DNA of 34,789 nt from Betaproteobacteria bacterium. GTDB taxonomy: Bacteria; Pseudomonadota; Gammaproteobacteria; Burkholderiales; SG8-39. Position 1 is the stretch's first letter, and every line of letters starts with the position of its first letter. The notes beneath the pieces were generated by a model, which worked only from the letters and a program-made list of their open reading frames with translations, made no database searches and was not told the origin of the DNA. Shown here one piece after another: positions 28,374 to 34,789 of the stretch. A program made the translations under genes and the position numbers. The DNA is taken from NCBI GenBank assembly GCA_009693235.1, contig SHXR01000050.1:1-34789 (forward strand), given 5' to 3'.

Positions 28374-29350
28374 CAGTCGAACCTCACCCGCGGATCCACC
28401 AATGTGTAGGAGATGTCGGTCGCAATGAGCCCGACGATATAGAGCACCGAACCCAAAAACACCATCGATCGCACCACGCCGAAATCCTGCGAGTTGATCG
28501 CCTCGATCGTGTAGGTACCCAGGCCGGGAATACCGAAGAACGATTCGGTGACCAGACTGCCAAGGAAGAGCGAAGGAATCACCACCACCACGCCGGTGAG
28601 AATCGGAATCATGCCGTTCTTCAAGACATGCCGAAACATGATCACCCGCTCGCTCAAGCCCTTGGCACGCGCGGTACGAACATAGTCTTTGAAGATTTCC
28701 TCAAGAAAGACGGTGCGATACCAGCGGGTACTGCTGCCGATGTTGTGGATCACACCGATCACTACCGGCAAAATGACAAACTTCCAGGCATCCATGCCTG
28801 CGGCATAGCCCGATATCGGTACCAGCGCCAGCAGCTTGCTCACCAAGTATTGCCCGCCGATGATGTAGAAAAGCGATGAAATCGACATCATCGCCACACA
28901 GACCACAACGCCCCAGAAATCGAGATAACTGCCGCGAAAGAAGGCGAGAATGAGCGCAAACGTCACATGGACGGCGAGTCCGACCAGAAATACCGGGATG
29001 GCCAGGGCGAGGCTCGCCCACATACGCGTCCGGATTTCATGGCCGATCGAGCGACCGTCGTCTGCATTGCCGAAATCCAACGCGAAGAGCTTCACCGACT
29101 TCTCGAAGAAAATGGTACTGGCGATGCGCTCGATGCCGGCGGCCTCGCTGTTAAACAACAGGGGCCGGTCATAGCCGTGTTCCAGCTTCCATTTCTCAAT
29201 GGCCTCCGGTGTCACACGCTTGGCGCCCAATTGCATGCGTGCCATGTCATCAGGCGTATTGACCACGAAGAAGAGTGCGAAGGTAAGGATGTTGACGCCG
29301 ATTAGAATCGGTATCGCGTACGCCAGCCGCCGAATGATGTACGCGAACAA
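28373..29350 (-). CDS. Peptide ABC transporter permease, DppB/YejB-like
   Basis: Inner-membrane permease, 325 aa. It starts FAYIIRRLAYAIPILIGVNILTF in the usual DppB manner, has an acidic and charged loop after the first helix (PDDMARMQLGAKRVTPEAI), and near the end the EAA loop DYVRTARAKGLSERVIMFRHVLKN, followed by SLFLGSLVTESFFGIPGLG. I start it at a TTG (29350): GGGGAG (29361-29356) lies 5 bases upstream and overlaps the stop of the binding-protein gene, and the DppB N-terminus then begins at once. The open frame continues to 29443, but those residues lie inside the upstream gene. Its stop overlaps the next permease start as TGATG. Confidence 0.9.
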   Translation of the reverse strand: MFAYIIRRLAYAIPILIGVNILTFALFFVVNTPDDMARMQLGAKRVTPEAIEKWKLEHGYDRPLLFNSEAAGIERIASTIFFEKSVKLFALDFGNADDGRSIGHEIRTRMWASLALAIPVFLVGLAVHVTFALILAFFRGSYLDFWGVVVCVAMMSISSLFYIIGGQYLVSKLLALVPISGYAAGMDAWKFVILPVVIGVIHNIGSSTRWYRTVFLEEIFKDYVRTARAKGLSERVIMFRHVLKNGMIPILTGVVVVIPSLFLGSLVTESFFGIPGLGTYTIEAINSQDFGVVRSMVFLGSVLYIVGLIATDISYTLVDPRVRFD

Positions 29351-29360
29351 GCGCTCTCCC

Positions 29361-31559
29361 CTAGGCCCGGACCGGTGCGCGGCGTGCGGCCATGCGCTCG
29401 CGACGACGGTAGCCGGCATAGGCTGGGATGGCGGAGGCGCCAAGAAGGACGATCAATGCGATCACCGGCCACCAGACCGGACCATTCCAGGCTTCGCGTT
29501 TGGCGGCGCGCTCGGCCACATCGATGCGCTGAAACTTGATGCCATTGCGCGCCATTTGATTTGGCTTCACGTTTTTCAACCACGCATGCATCAGCCGGTA
29601 GTCCTTCGGATGATAGGCAAACAGCCACGGCGCATCGTCTTGCGCGATGCGCACCATGCGGGAAATCACCGCCTGACGATCCGGCCCATTGGGCAGACCC
29701 TTCATCCGATCAAACAGACTATCGAATTCGGCATTCGAATAATTGGCGCGATTCTCACCGGAAAATTTTGATTGCCCCTGGTCGCCATGCAAGAGAAACA
29801 AGAAATTTTCCGGGTCCGGATAGTCGGCGTTCCAGCCGATGAAAAAAAGCTGGGTGTTGCCCTTGCGCAGCTTTTCCTGGAAGCGATTCCAGTCGGTGGC
29901 GCGAATCTCCAGTTGAATATCGAGTTTCGCGAATTGCCGGCGATACCAATCCAGGCGCGCCTTGTCGCCCGGGCCGCGCTGCACAGTATCGAGATAGAGC
30001 ACCAGCGGCGCACCCGTCTTGGCATCCCGGCCGGACGGATAGCCCGCCTCGGCGAGAAGCCGCTTTGCCGCCTCGATCGGCTTGCGGCGTGGCTTGCCAT
30101 CGACCCAGTCGTAGACGATCGGATTGATGCTCGCTTCGCCCTCCAGGTGACCGAAGATGCCAGGCGGGATCGGCCCCATACCGGGCAACCCGCGACCGTT
30201 CTGGAAGATCGTGATGAACTCTTCCCAGTCCATGGCGATGGATATCGCCTGCCGCAATTTGCGTGCGCTGGGACCACCCACCACCGGATCGAGATAATTG
30301 AAGGACATATAGAACGTGCTAGTCCCCACCGAAGTGCGCAGTTGAATGCCACGCCGTTCCATGTCTTCGGAGAGTGCCGCTTCGCCTTCGAAACTGATCT
30401 TCACGGCCTGATCGAATTGGTCGGAGTCAACTCCTGAACGATCGTAGTAGCCCTGCAAGAATTTATTCCAGTAGGGAATGCTTTCGCGCTCGCGGGCATA
30501 GACGATGCGATCGATGAAGGGGGCGATCTTGCCGGCTTCGACCAACAATCCTTCTTCGCGGTCACCGGGCGCGCCTTCCGCTGGATACGCTTCGCCACGA
30601 AAATGCGGATTACGGGTGAGCACCATCCGCGCATTAGGATTGTTTTCCGCCAGCATGTAAGGTCCGGTGCCGACCGGATACCATTCGAGGGTCAGATTGC
30701 GCCCGTCATTCATGCCGCGCTGCGTGTAGAACTGTTCTGCTTCCACCGGTACTGGCGCGAAGAACGGCATCGCGAGCCAAAATAGGAACTGCGGATACTT
30801 CCCCTTTACCCGTATCCGGTAAGTGTAGCGATCCACCACCGTCACTCCACGCAACGCAAATTCGCGCAGATCGATCCAAGGCGGCCCTTGATCGGATGCA
30901 CCGAACTTTGCCTGATGCGCCGCAACGATGTTCTTATTGGCCTCTTGCAGCAGGGCACCGAGCTCCTTCAGTCCGACCACATAGTCGGCAATGTGGCTGA
31001 AGACTGGCGAACTCAGCCGTGGATGCGCAAGTCTTTTGATCTGGTACACATAATCTTCAGCGATCAATTCGCGCGTACCGGTCTGCGGAAAATCGGCCAG
31101 AATGAAGCGACGCTTGATATCGTCTTCGGTTAATCCGAGATAAAGCGGCTGGCCGTCGGCGCCCTTCGCGAACGCCGGATGTGGTTGAAACTGAATGCCC
31201 GGACGAATACGAATCTCATAGTCGCTGTAGGCGACATCGCGGGCGGCGGCATCGGCTTTCAGCGCTACGCCGTTGGCATCGATATAGCGGACCACCGGCA
31301 TTGCCGCGGCCGATTGCGGAATGAGCTCGTAGGGGCGCTTCAGATAGTGATATTGCAGCGGCGGCTCATAGATCTGGCTGATGAAATCCCATTCATCGGA
31401 GGTATAGGATTTAGCCGGGTCGAGCGTCTTCGGCCGCTCAGTAAACGATGAATAAAGGATGTTGGCATCCCGCTCTATGGCCGGATAGGGATCGTTCCAG
31501 ACGCGGCCGCAGCCCGCGAGTGCGAGGAACGCAAGGAGGAGCACCGTTGCTTTGCGCAT
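29361..31559 (-). CDS. Peptide ABC transporter substrate-binding lipoprotein (SBP family 5), C-terminally anchored
   Basis: Extracytoplasmic binding protein of 732 aa, first gene of the transporter operon and larger than YejA (about 600). The N-terminus is a lipoprotein signal with lipobox LAGC (Cys17). The body shows family 5 blocks: TERPKTLDPAKSYTSDEW near the start, YPVGTGPYMLAENNPNARM, RKLRQAISIAMDWEEF and QLFFIGWNADYPDPENFL. Unusually, the last 45 residues contain a hydrophobic helix (WWPVIALIVLLGASAIPAYAG) followed by Arg-rich residues, so the protein seems held in the membrane at both ends. I chose the ATG at 31559 because MRK begins a proper signal; a TTG at 31580 is in frame. The order of binding protein, two permeases and a fused ATPase is that of yejABEF. 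The substrate is probably peptides. Confidence 0.92.
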   Translation of the reverse strand: MRKATVLLLAFLALAGCGRVWNDPYPAIERDANILYSSFTERPKTLDPAKSYTSDEWDFISQIYEPPLQYHYLKRPYELIPQSAAAMPVVRYIDANGVALKADAAARDVAYSDYEIRIRPGIQFQPHPAFAKGADGQPLYLGLTEDDIKRRFILADFPQTGTRELIAEDYVYQIKRLAHPRLSSPVFSHIADYVVGLKELGALLQEANKNIVAAHQAKFGASDQGPPWIDLREFALRGVTVVDRYTYRIRVKGKYPQFLFWLAMPFFAPVPVEAEQFYTQRGMNDGRNLTLEWYPVGTGPYMLAENNPNARMVLTRNPHFRGEAYPAEGAPGDREEGLLVEAGKIAPFIDRIVYARERESIPYWNKFLQGYYDRSGVDSDQFDQAVKISFEGEAALSEDMERRGIQLRTSVGTSTFYMSFNYLDPVVGGPSARKLRQAISIAMDWEEFITIFQNGRGLPGMGPIPPGIFGHLEGEASINPIVYDWVDGKPRRKPIEAAKRLLAEAGYPSGRDAKTGAPLVLYLDTVQRGPGDKARLDWYRRQFAKLDIQLEIRATDWNRFQEKLRKGNTQLFFIGWNADYPDPENFLFLLHGDQGQSKFSGENRANYSNAEFDSLFDRMKGLPNGPDRQAVISRMVRIAQDDAPWLFAYHPKDYRLMHAWLKNVKPNQMARNGIKFQRIDVAERAAKREAWNGPVWWPVIALIVLLGASAIPAYAGYRRRERMAARRAPVRA

Positions 31560-31610
31560 CGTGGCTTGAAGTGTAACCAATCAATGCATCACCCGCCTGG
31601 CGATGAGGCG

Positions 31611-31638
31611 ACTATAGTGCCTCTTTGCGGTGATTCAA
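31611..31638 (-). promoter_or_regulatory. Promoter of the peptide transporter operon
   Basis: The minus strand has TTGAAT (31638-31633), a 16-base spacer and TATAGT (31616-31611), predicting a start about 45 bases before the binding-protein ATG. It lies back to back with the fabI promoter in a 155-base gap. Confidence 0.55.
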
Positions 31639-31652
31639 TCGCGCCAGTACCC

Positions 31653-31667
31653 TTATAATCGGACCGT
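31653..31667 (+). promoter_or_regulatory. fabI promoter, -10 region
   Basis: A perfect TATAAT (31654-31659) lies 55 bases before the fabI ATG. The surrounding TTATAATCGGACCGT is identical to the ETF-QO upstream sequence at 3898-3912. The -35 is poor (TGATTC at 17-base spacing) and overlaps the -35 of the divergent transporter promoter. Confidence 0.55.
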
Positions 31668-31714
31668 CAACTAATCATGCGCTCCTCTGGAGCCTCTGGC
31701 GATTTGGAGTAACG

Positions 31715-32518
31715 ATGGGCTTTCTTGATGGCAAGCGTATTCTCATTACCGGTCTGCTCAGCAATCGATCGATCGCCTTTGGCATCGCACGCGCTTGTCG
31801 CCGCGAAGGCGCGAGTTTGGCCCTCACCTATCAGAACGAGCGGTTTCGCGATCGCGTCGTCGACATGGGCAAGGAATTAGGCACGAGCATTGTTTTGCCG
31901 TGTGATGTGGCAAATGATGCCGATATCGCATCCTTGTTTACTGCGTTACGCATTGAATGGGACGGACTGGACGGGCTCGTCCATGCGATTGCCTTTGCCC
32001 CCAAGGAGTCGATTGCCGGAGACTTTCTGGAAGGCGTATCCCGCGAAGCGTTTCGAGTTGCGCATGATGTTTCCAGTTACAGCTTCGCCGCCCTCGCGAA
32101 AGCCGCACTGCCGATGCTGGAAGGTCGGAAGGCAAGCCTGTTGACCCTCACCTATCTTGGCGCCGAACGCGTGGTACCCAATTACAACACCATGGGCTTG
32201 GCCAAAGCGAGTCTCGAGGCGGCAGTCCGCTATCTCGCCGCAAGCCTTGGGCCACGCGGGATTCGGGTCAATGGGTTGTCTGCCGGGCCGATCAAGACCT
32301 TGGCGGCAAGCGGCATACAAGGCTTCGGCAAGATCTTGAAGTTTGTCGCTGAGAATGCACCGCTACGGCGCAATGTGACGATTGACGATGTCGGTAATGT
32401 CGCTGCGTTCATGCTGAGCGATCTGGCGGTGGCTGTCACCGGTGAAATCACCTATGTGGACGGTGGCTTCAGCCAGGTGGTGGGCGGTATGCCACTGGAA
32501 GCAGGCAGCACCGAGTAG
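31715..32518 (+). CDS. fabI: Enoyl-[acyl-carrier-protein] reductase (NADH)
   Basis: Catalyses the last reduction of each fatty-acid elongation cycle; the target of triclosan and isoniazid-like inhibitors in this family. The protein is 267 aa, typical for FabI. The N-terminus GFLDGKRILITGLLSNRSIAFGIA carries the divergent FabI nucleotide-binding loop. Catalytic residues are Tyr147, Tyr157 and Lys164 in TYLGAERVVPNYNTMGLAK. RGIRVNGLSAGPIKTLAASGI and VTGEITYVDGGFS complete the signature. GGAG lies 6 bases before the ATG. It converges on ppiD with a 20-base gap and diverges from the transporter operon. Nothing in the sequence suggests it is other than the housekeeping copy. Confidence 0.97.
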   Translation: MGFLDGKRILITGLLSNRSIAFGIARACRREGASLALTYQNERFRDRVVDMGKELGTSIVLPCDVANDADIASLFTALRIEWDGLDGLVHAIAFAPKESIAGDFLEGVSREAFRVAHDVSSYSFAALAKAALPMLEGRKASLLTLTYLGAERVVPNYNTMGLAKASLEAAVRYLAASLGPRGIRVNGLSAGPIKTLAASGIQGFGKILKFVAENAPLRRNVTIDDVGNVAAFMLSDLAVAVTGEITYVDGGFSQVVGGMPLEAGSTE

Positions 32519-32538
32519 CGCCGCGCGGTGCAATGCCG

Positions 32539-34443
32539 TTAATTGCTCTTTCTTTCGAGATTCGCTTTGTTGATCTCGATCTTAGATTTTTCGCGCAGTC
32601 CGCCCACGAAGCCCTGAAATTGTTCCTGGGCATGCAAGCGCGCAAGATTCGTTTGTGCGGCCGTTAAACGCTTTTCATCCACCGCATCACCGGAACCCGC
32701 TTTTGATATCCGGTAGATAGCAAAGCCGCCGTCGGGCGCTTCCATTCCAACATAGGCCGGCAGCTTCGCCGCATCCGCACGAAAGATTTCCCGCGCCGCT
32801 TCGCGGCTCAATCCGGTCGGCGCGGCGCGCGTGAGCATTCGTGTATTGACCCACCGCCCACCCACATCGGCCGTCTTCTGCAAGGATGCGAGTCGCTCTT
32901 GGCCGGCTTTCGATGCAAGAGCCTTGGCTTCTTGCGCCGTCAAACGCTTGGCGATGTCGGTGCGCGCTGCATTCAGCGTTCGTACGGCGGGCGGACGATG
33001 TTCCACCGGGCGGGCCACGATAAAGATGCCGGGGTTCAATTCGAGTGCTTCGGTGCTGCGCTTTGACTTGAGTGTTTCGACGTCAAACAGCGCGGCCAGC
33101 ATTCGGCCATTGCCAAGCGCTCCTGCGGTGGGGCCGCCGGAACGGGGAATCCAATCCGAAGTCGATAAGGCCAATTTGAATTCATCGGCGATCGGCTTTA
33201 AGGAGTCAACCTGCTGATCTGCTCTAGCTGTGAATTTTTCAGCCAACTTCGGAAAGTCCGCTGATGCTTTTCGCTTGCGCAAATCGTGTTCAAGTTCGGC
33301 GCGCATCGCCTCGAAGGGTTTCACATCGGTCGGCGCCTGCAACAGGATATGACGTGCGCGTCGCTCCTCCGACTTGCCGGCCGCCTGGCGCACCTCTTCC
33401 AGCACGATGATATGAAAGCCGAACTCGGATTCAACCAGCGAACTGATCTCTTTTGGCCGCAGCTTGAACACCATGTTGTCAAACGCCCGCACCATGGCGC
33501 CGCGTGCATTGAAGCCTAAATCACCGCCATTGTCCTTTGAGCCTGGGTCATCGGAATGTGTCTTGGCTAATTCCACAAATCGCTCCGGTGCCTTGCGAAC
33601 TTGGGCCAGCAGCTCATCTGCCTTCTTCTTTGCCTCGTCGCGCGCCTTCGCTTTGCTCGCGAAGCGCTCGTCATACGACTTGCGAACGTCGTCGGCGGTC
33701 ACTGGGATTTGCGCAGAAAACGATTCGATATTGAGGACGATAAACTCAGCCTTGACCGCCTCCGGGATTTCGAAGTCCTTTGGATTGGCCTTGTAATAGG
33801 CCTCCACCGCCTCGGGCGTAATCTTTACCTGGGCGGAGAACTGATCAGGACTCACTATCAATTCGCTTACTTCACGCGTTTCGGCCGCGAGCGAAGCTTC
33901 GCGGTTGGCGAGTTTCTTCGAGCCGATGCCCGCCTCATAGACGGCACCGCCGAGGCGTTGGAAAGCGAGGGAACGGCGGGTCTCTTCCTGGTATTGGAGC
34001 GGCGATCGATTGGTGGCGCGAAGGAGCTGCTGATAGCGCTCTTTGGAAAATTGTCCGCCTTCCTTGAAGTCTGGATTTTCGGCGATCGTCTGGGCGAGTT
34101 CGGCGTCGCTTGGGGCCATTCTGTGGCGCGCCACGTAGGTTCCGAGAATCCGCTCCGTCACCAGTTGATCGACCACGCCTTGACGGGCCTGGGGAGTATC
34201 GAGGATCGACGGATCGAAATTGTGGCCGAGCATCTGTCGAAATTGGTCTTGCTGTGCCTGGTATCGCTGATTGAATTCATTGACCAGGACCTTCTCGCCA
34301 TCGACCGTTGCAATCGCGTCGACGCCAACCGCACCGCGCTGATACCACTCGACGCCGAACAGCGCGAACGGCACGCAGATCAGCATGAGGAATATCCGCA
34401 CGAGCCATTTTTGCTCACGGACGAAATCAAACATCGAGGGCAT
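32539..34443 (-). CDS. ppiD: Periplasmic folding chaperone/peptidyl-prolyl isomerase D (SurA-like, parvulin domain)
   Basis: Inner-membrane-anchored periplasmic chaperone that helps newly exported proteins near the Sec translocon. The 634 aa length matches PpiD. One membrane helix lies at about residues 14-33 (LVRIFLMLICVPFALFGVEW) after a short cytoplasmic N-terminus (MPSMFDFVREQ). The SurA-like N-domain follows (VNEFNQRYQAQQDQFRQML, then the DTPQARQGVVDQLVTERIL segment). The parvulin domain lies at about 265-375 (FVELAKTHSDDPGSKDNGGDLG, FGFHIIVLEEV) and a long chaperone C-terminal region ends the protein. The ATG at 34443 is used; a second ATG three codons later is possible. In many betaproteobacteria hupB and tRNA genes lie just upstream (from memory); here a terminator and a tRNA-Asp remnant do. 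Confidence 0.95.
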   Translation of the reverse strand: MPSMFDFVREQKWLVRIFLMLICVPFALFGVEWYQRGAVGVDAIATVDGEKVLVNEFNQRYQAQQDQFRQMLGHNFDPSILDTPQARQGVVDQLVTERILGTYVARHRMAPSDAELAQTIAENPDFKEGGQFSKERYQQLLRATNRSPLQYQEETRRSLAFQRLGGAVYEAGIGSKKLANREASLAAETREVSELIVSPDQFSAQVKITPEAVEAYYKANPKDFEIPEAVKAEFIVLNIESFSAQIPVTADDVRKSYDERFASKAKARDEAKKKADELLAQVRKAPERFVELAKTHSDDPGSKDNGGDLGFNARGAMVRAFDNMVFKLRPKEISSLVESEFGFHIIVLEEVRQAAGKSEERRARHILLQAPTDVKPFEAMRAELEHDLRKRKASADFPKLAEKFTARADQQVDSLKPIADEFKLALSTSDWIPRSGGPTAGALGNGRMLAALFDVETLKSKRSTEALELNPGIFIVARPVEHRPPAVRTLNAARTDIAKRLTAQEAKALASKAGQERLASLQKTADVGGRWVNTRMLTRAAPTGLSREAAREIFRADAAKLPAYVGMEAPDGGFAIYRISKAGSGDAVDEKRLTAAQTNLARLHAQEQFQGFVGGLREKSKIEINKANLERKSN

Positions 34444-34515
34444 GGGAGGGGCTCTTTTTGCCGTCCGATCTGCATCCTTGCCATAGGGCGGCAGATCATT
34501 CGATCGTAGATAAAA

Positions 34516-34543
34516 CTCGGGGCGAACCGTAGTTCGCCCCGAG
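34516..34543 (-). terminator. Rho-independent terminator, native to the displaced tRNA/hup transcript
   Basis: CTCGGGGCGAAC and GTTCGCCCCGAG form a perfect 12-base stem with a 4-base loop. On the minus strand it is followed by TTTTA, so it terminates leftward transcription entering from beyond the window, immediately after a tRNA-Asp 3' end. On the plus strand no T-run follows. Confidence 0.85.
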
Positions 34544-34552
34544 GGTGATTAT

Positions 34553-34566
34553 TGGCGGAGTGGACG
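34553..34566 (-). other. tRNA-Asp 3'-end remnant, probable attachment site of the mobile element
   Basis: The minus strand reads CGTCCACTCCGCCA, the 3' acceptor strand plus discriminator and CCA expected of a tRNA-Asp. It sits 10 bases before a terminator whose stem-loop points the right way. Going further upstream the match to a T-arm stops at once, so the tRNA body is not here. This is what remains when an element integrates into a tRNA 3' end: the intact tRNA should be restored at the far end of the element. The tRNA identity is from memory of the consensus. Confidence 0.65.
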
Positions 34567-34685
34567 TCACTATGATCAGGCAAGCATTCCTGAGAAGGGA
34601 CAAGCATCCGCAAGCGTTATTAACAAGCCAAATCTTACCAGACTTGTTGATTAAATTGGAGGTTTGCTAGCAGCCACCTCGCGGC

Positions 34686-34738
34686 TCCTCTTCTCAAGGC
34701 ATATAACACTTGCTGAGACTTTGTTTCCTCTTCTCAAG
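34686..34738. repeat. Direct repeat TCCTCTTCTCAAG, two copies
   Basis: Identical 13-base copies at 34686-34698 and 34726-34738, start to start 40 bases apart. An inverted relative (TGAGAAGGGA) lies at 34591-34600. Candidate integrase arm-type binding sites. Confidence 0.55.
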
Positions 34739-34744
34739 ACTAAA

Positions 34745-34766
34745 TGAGGGAACAACTGAGGGAACA
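34745..34766 (+). repeat. Tandem direct repeat TGAGGGAACA before the partial gene
   Basis: Two identical 10-base copies (34745-34754 and 34757-34766) spaced 12 bases apart, the second ending where the AGGAG ribosome site begins. The position suits protein binding that controls the gene starting at 34776. Confidence 0.55.
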
Positions 34767-34775
34767 GGAGTCCAC

Positions 34776-34789
34776 ATGGCAACGCAACT
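34776..34789 (+). CDS. Start of a gene cut by the window end, probably a tyrosine integrase
   Basis: Only ATG GCA ACG CAA CT is visible (Met-Ala-Thr-Gln-Leu). AGGAG at 34766-34770 lies 5 bases upstream, a strong ribosome site. The product cannot be read from five residues. The position, about 210 bases from a tRNA 3' end and pointing into AT-richer DNA with repeats, is that of an integrase gene of a tRNA-targeting island. Confidence 0.4.

Larger units (their letters stand above)
34567..34775. mobile_element. Left edge of an integrated element (genomic island or prophage)
   Basis: From the tRNA remnant rightward the sequence is visibly more AT-rich than the rest of the window and contains no gene until 34776. 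It contains short direct and inverted repeats (TGAGAAG-type and TGAGGGAACA) and an AACAAG/CTTGTT inverted repeat (34622-34648). It ends in a strong AGGAG ribosome site for a gene reading into the element. This arrangement fits an attachment site plus integrase arm sites and promoter. Confidence 0.6.

Noticed and set aside
33601..34509. Open frame of about 300 codons opposite ppiD
   Set aside because: No domain, and it runs through the ppiD promoter region; ppiD on the other strand is unambiguous.

Overview
The window is GC-rich, densely coded chromosomal DNA of a betaproteobacterium, most likely Burkholderiales. Three things suggest this: a Bug-type tricarboxylate receptor paired with a CaiB/BaiF CoA-transferase, the long (about 560 aa) type of LeuA, and housekeeping clusters (dnaQ-rnhA-yafS-like-mltD; ppiD next to a tRNA-Asp 3' end) in familiar arrangements. 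Nearly all of it is ordinary housekeeping and acyl-CoA metabolism. The last 220 bases are the edge of an integrated mobile element.

Region 1 (1-7.5 kb): a 5'-truncated histidine ammonia-lyase-like gene converges on an acetoacetyl-CoA synthetase. That synthetase is translationally coupled to a hotdog thioesterase. ETF-ubiquinone oxidoreductase diverges from this pair, followed by a D-aminoacylase-like amidohydrolase. Region 2 (7.6-11.8 kb): a TetR regulator converges on an acyl-CoA dehydrogenase, and etfB-etfA lie upstream of that dehydrogenase on the same strand. With ETF-QO, the window encodes the whole route from acyl-CoA to the quinone pool. Region 3 (11.9-14.1 kb): a Bug receptor and a family III CoA-transferase overlap by ATGA.

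Region 4 (14.1-20.6 kb, minus strand): acyl-CoA synthetase, crotonase, PanB-like protein, leuA and a zinc alcohol dehydrogenase. Upstream of leuA lies an unannotated 29-codon leucine-rich ORF whose AUG falls 8 bases after a good -10 box. It looks like a leaderless leader peptide of a leucine attenuator, and it is the most interesting regulatory signal here. Several enzymes in regions 1 and 4 lack expected catalytic residues (Val-Ser-Gly instead of Ala-Ser-Gly in the ammonia-lyase; missing Glu or His in the PanB-like, crotonase and amidohydrolase proteins), so their family names should not be read as proven reactions.

Region 5 (20.6-24.8 kb): dnaQ, rnhA and a YafS-like methyltransferase on the minus strand, then mltD on the plus strand. 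The gloB gene that sits between the last two in E. coli is absent. Region 6 (24.9-31.6 kb, minus strand): a four-gene peptide ABC importer in YejABEF order, with a binding protein apparently anchored at both ends. Region 7 (31.7-34.8 kb): fabI converging on ppiD, then a strong terminator, 14 bases of a tRNA-Asp 3' end, a more AT-rich stretch with short repeats, and the first codons of a gene that is probably a tyrosine integrase.
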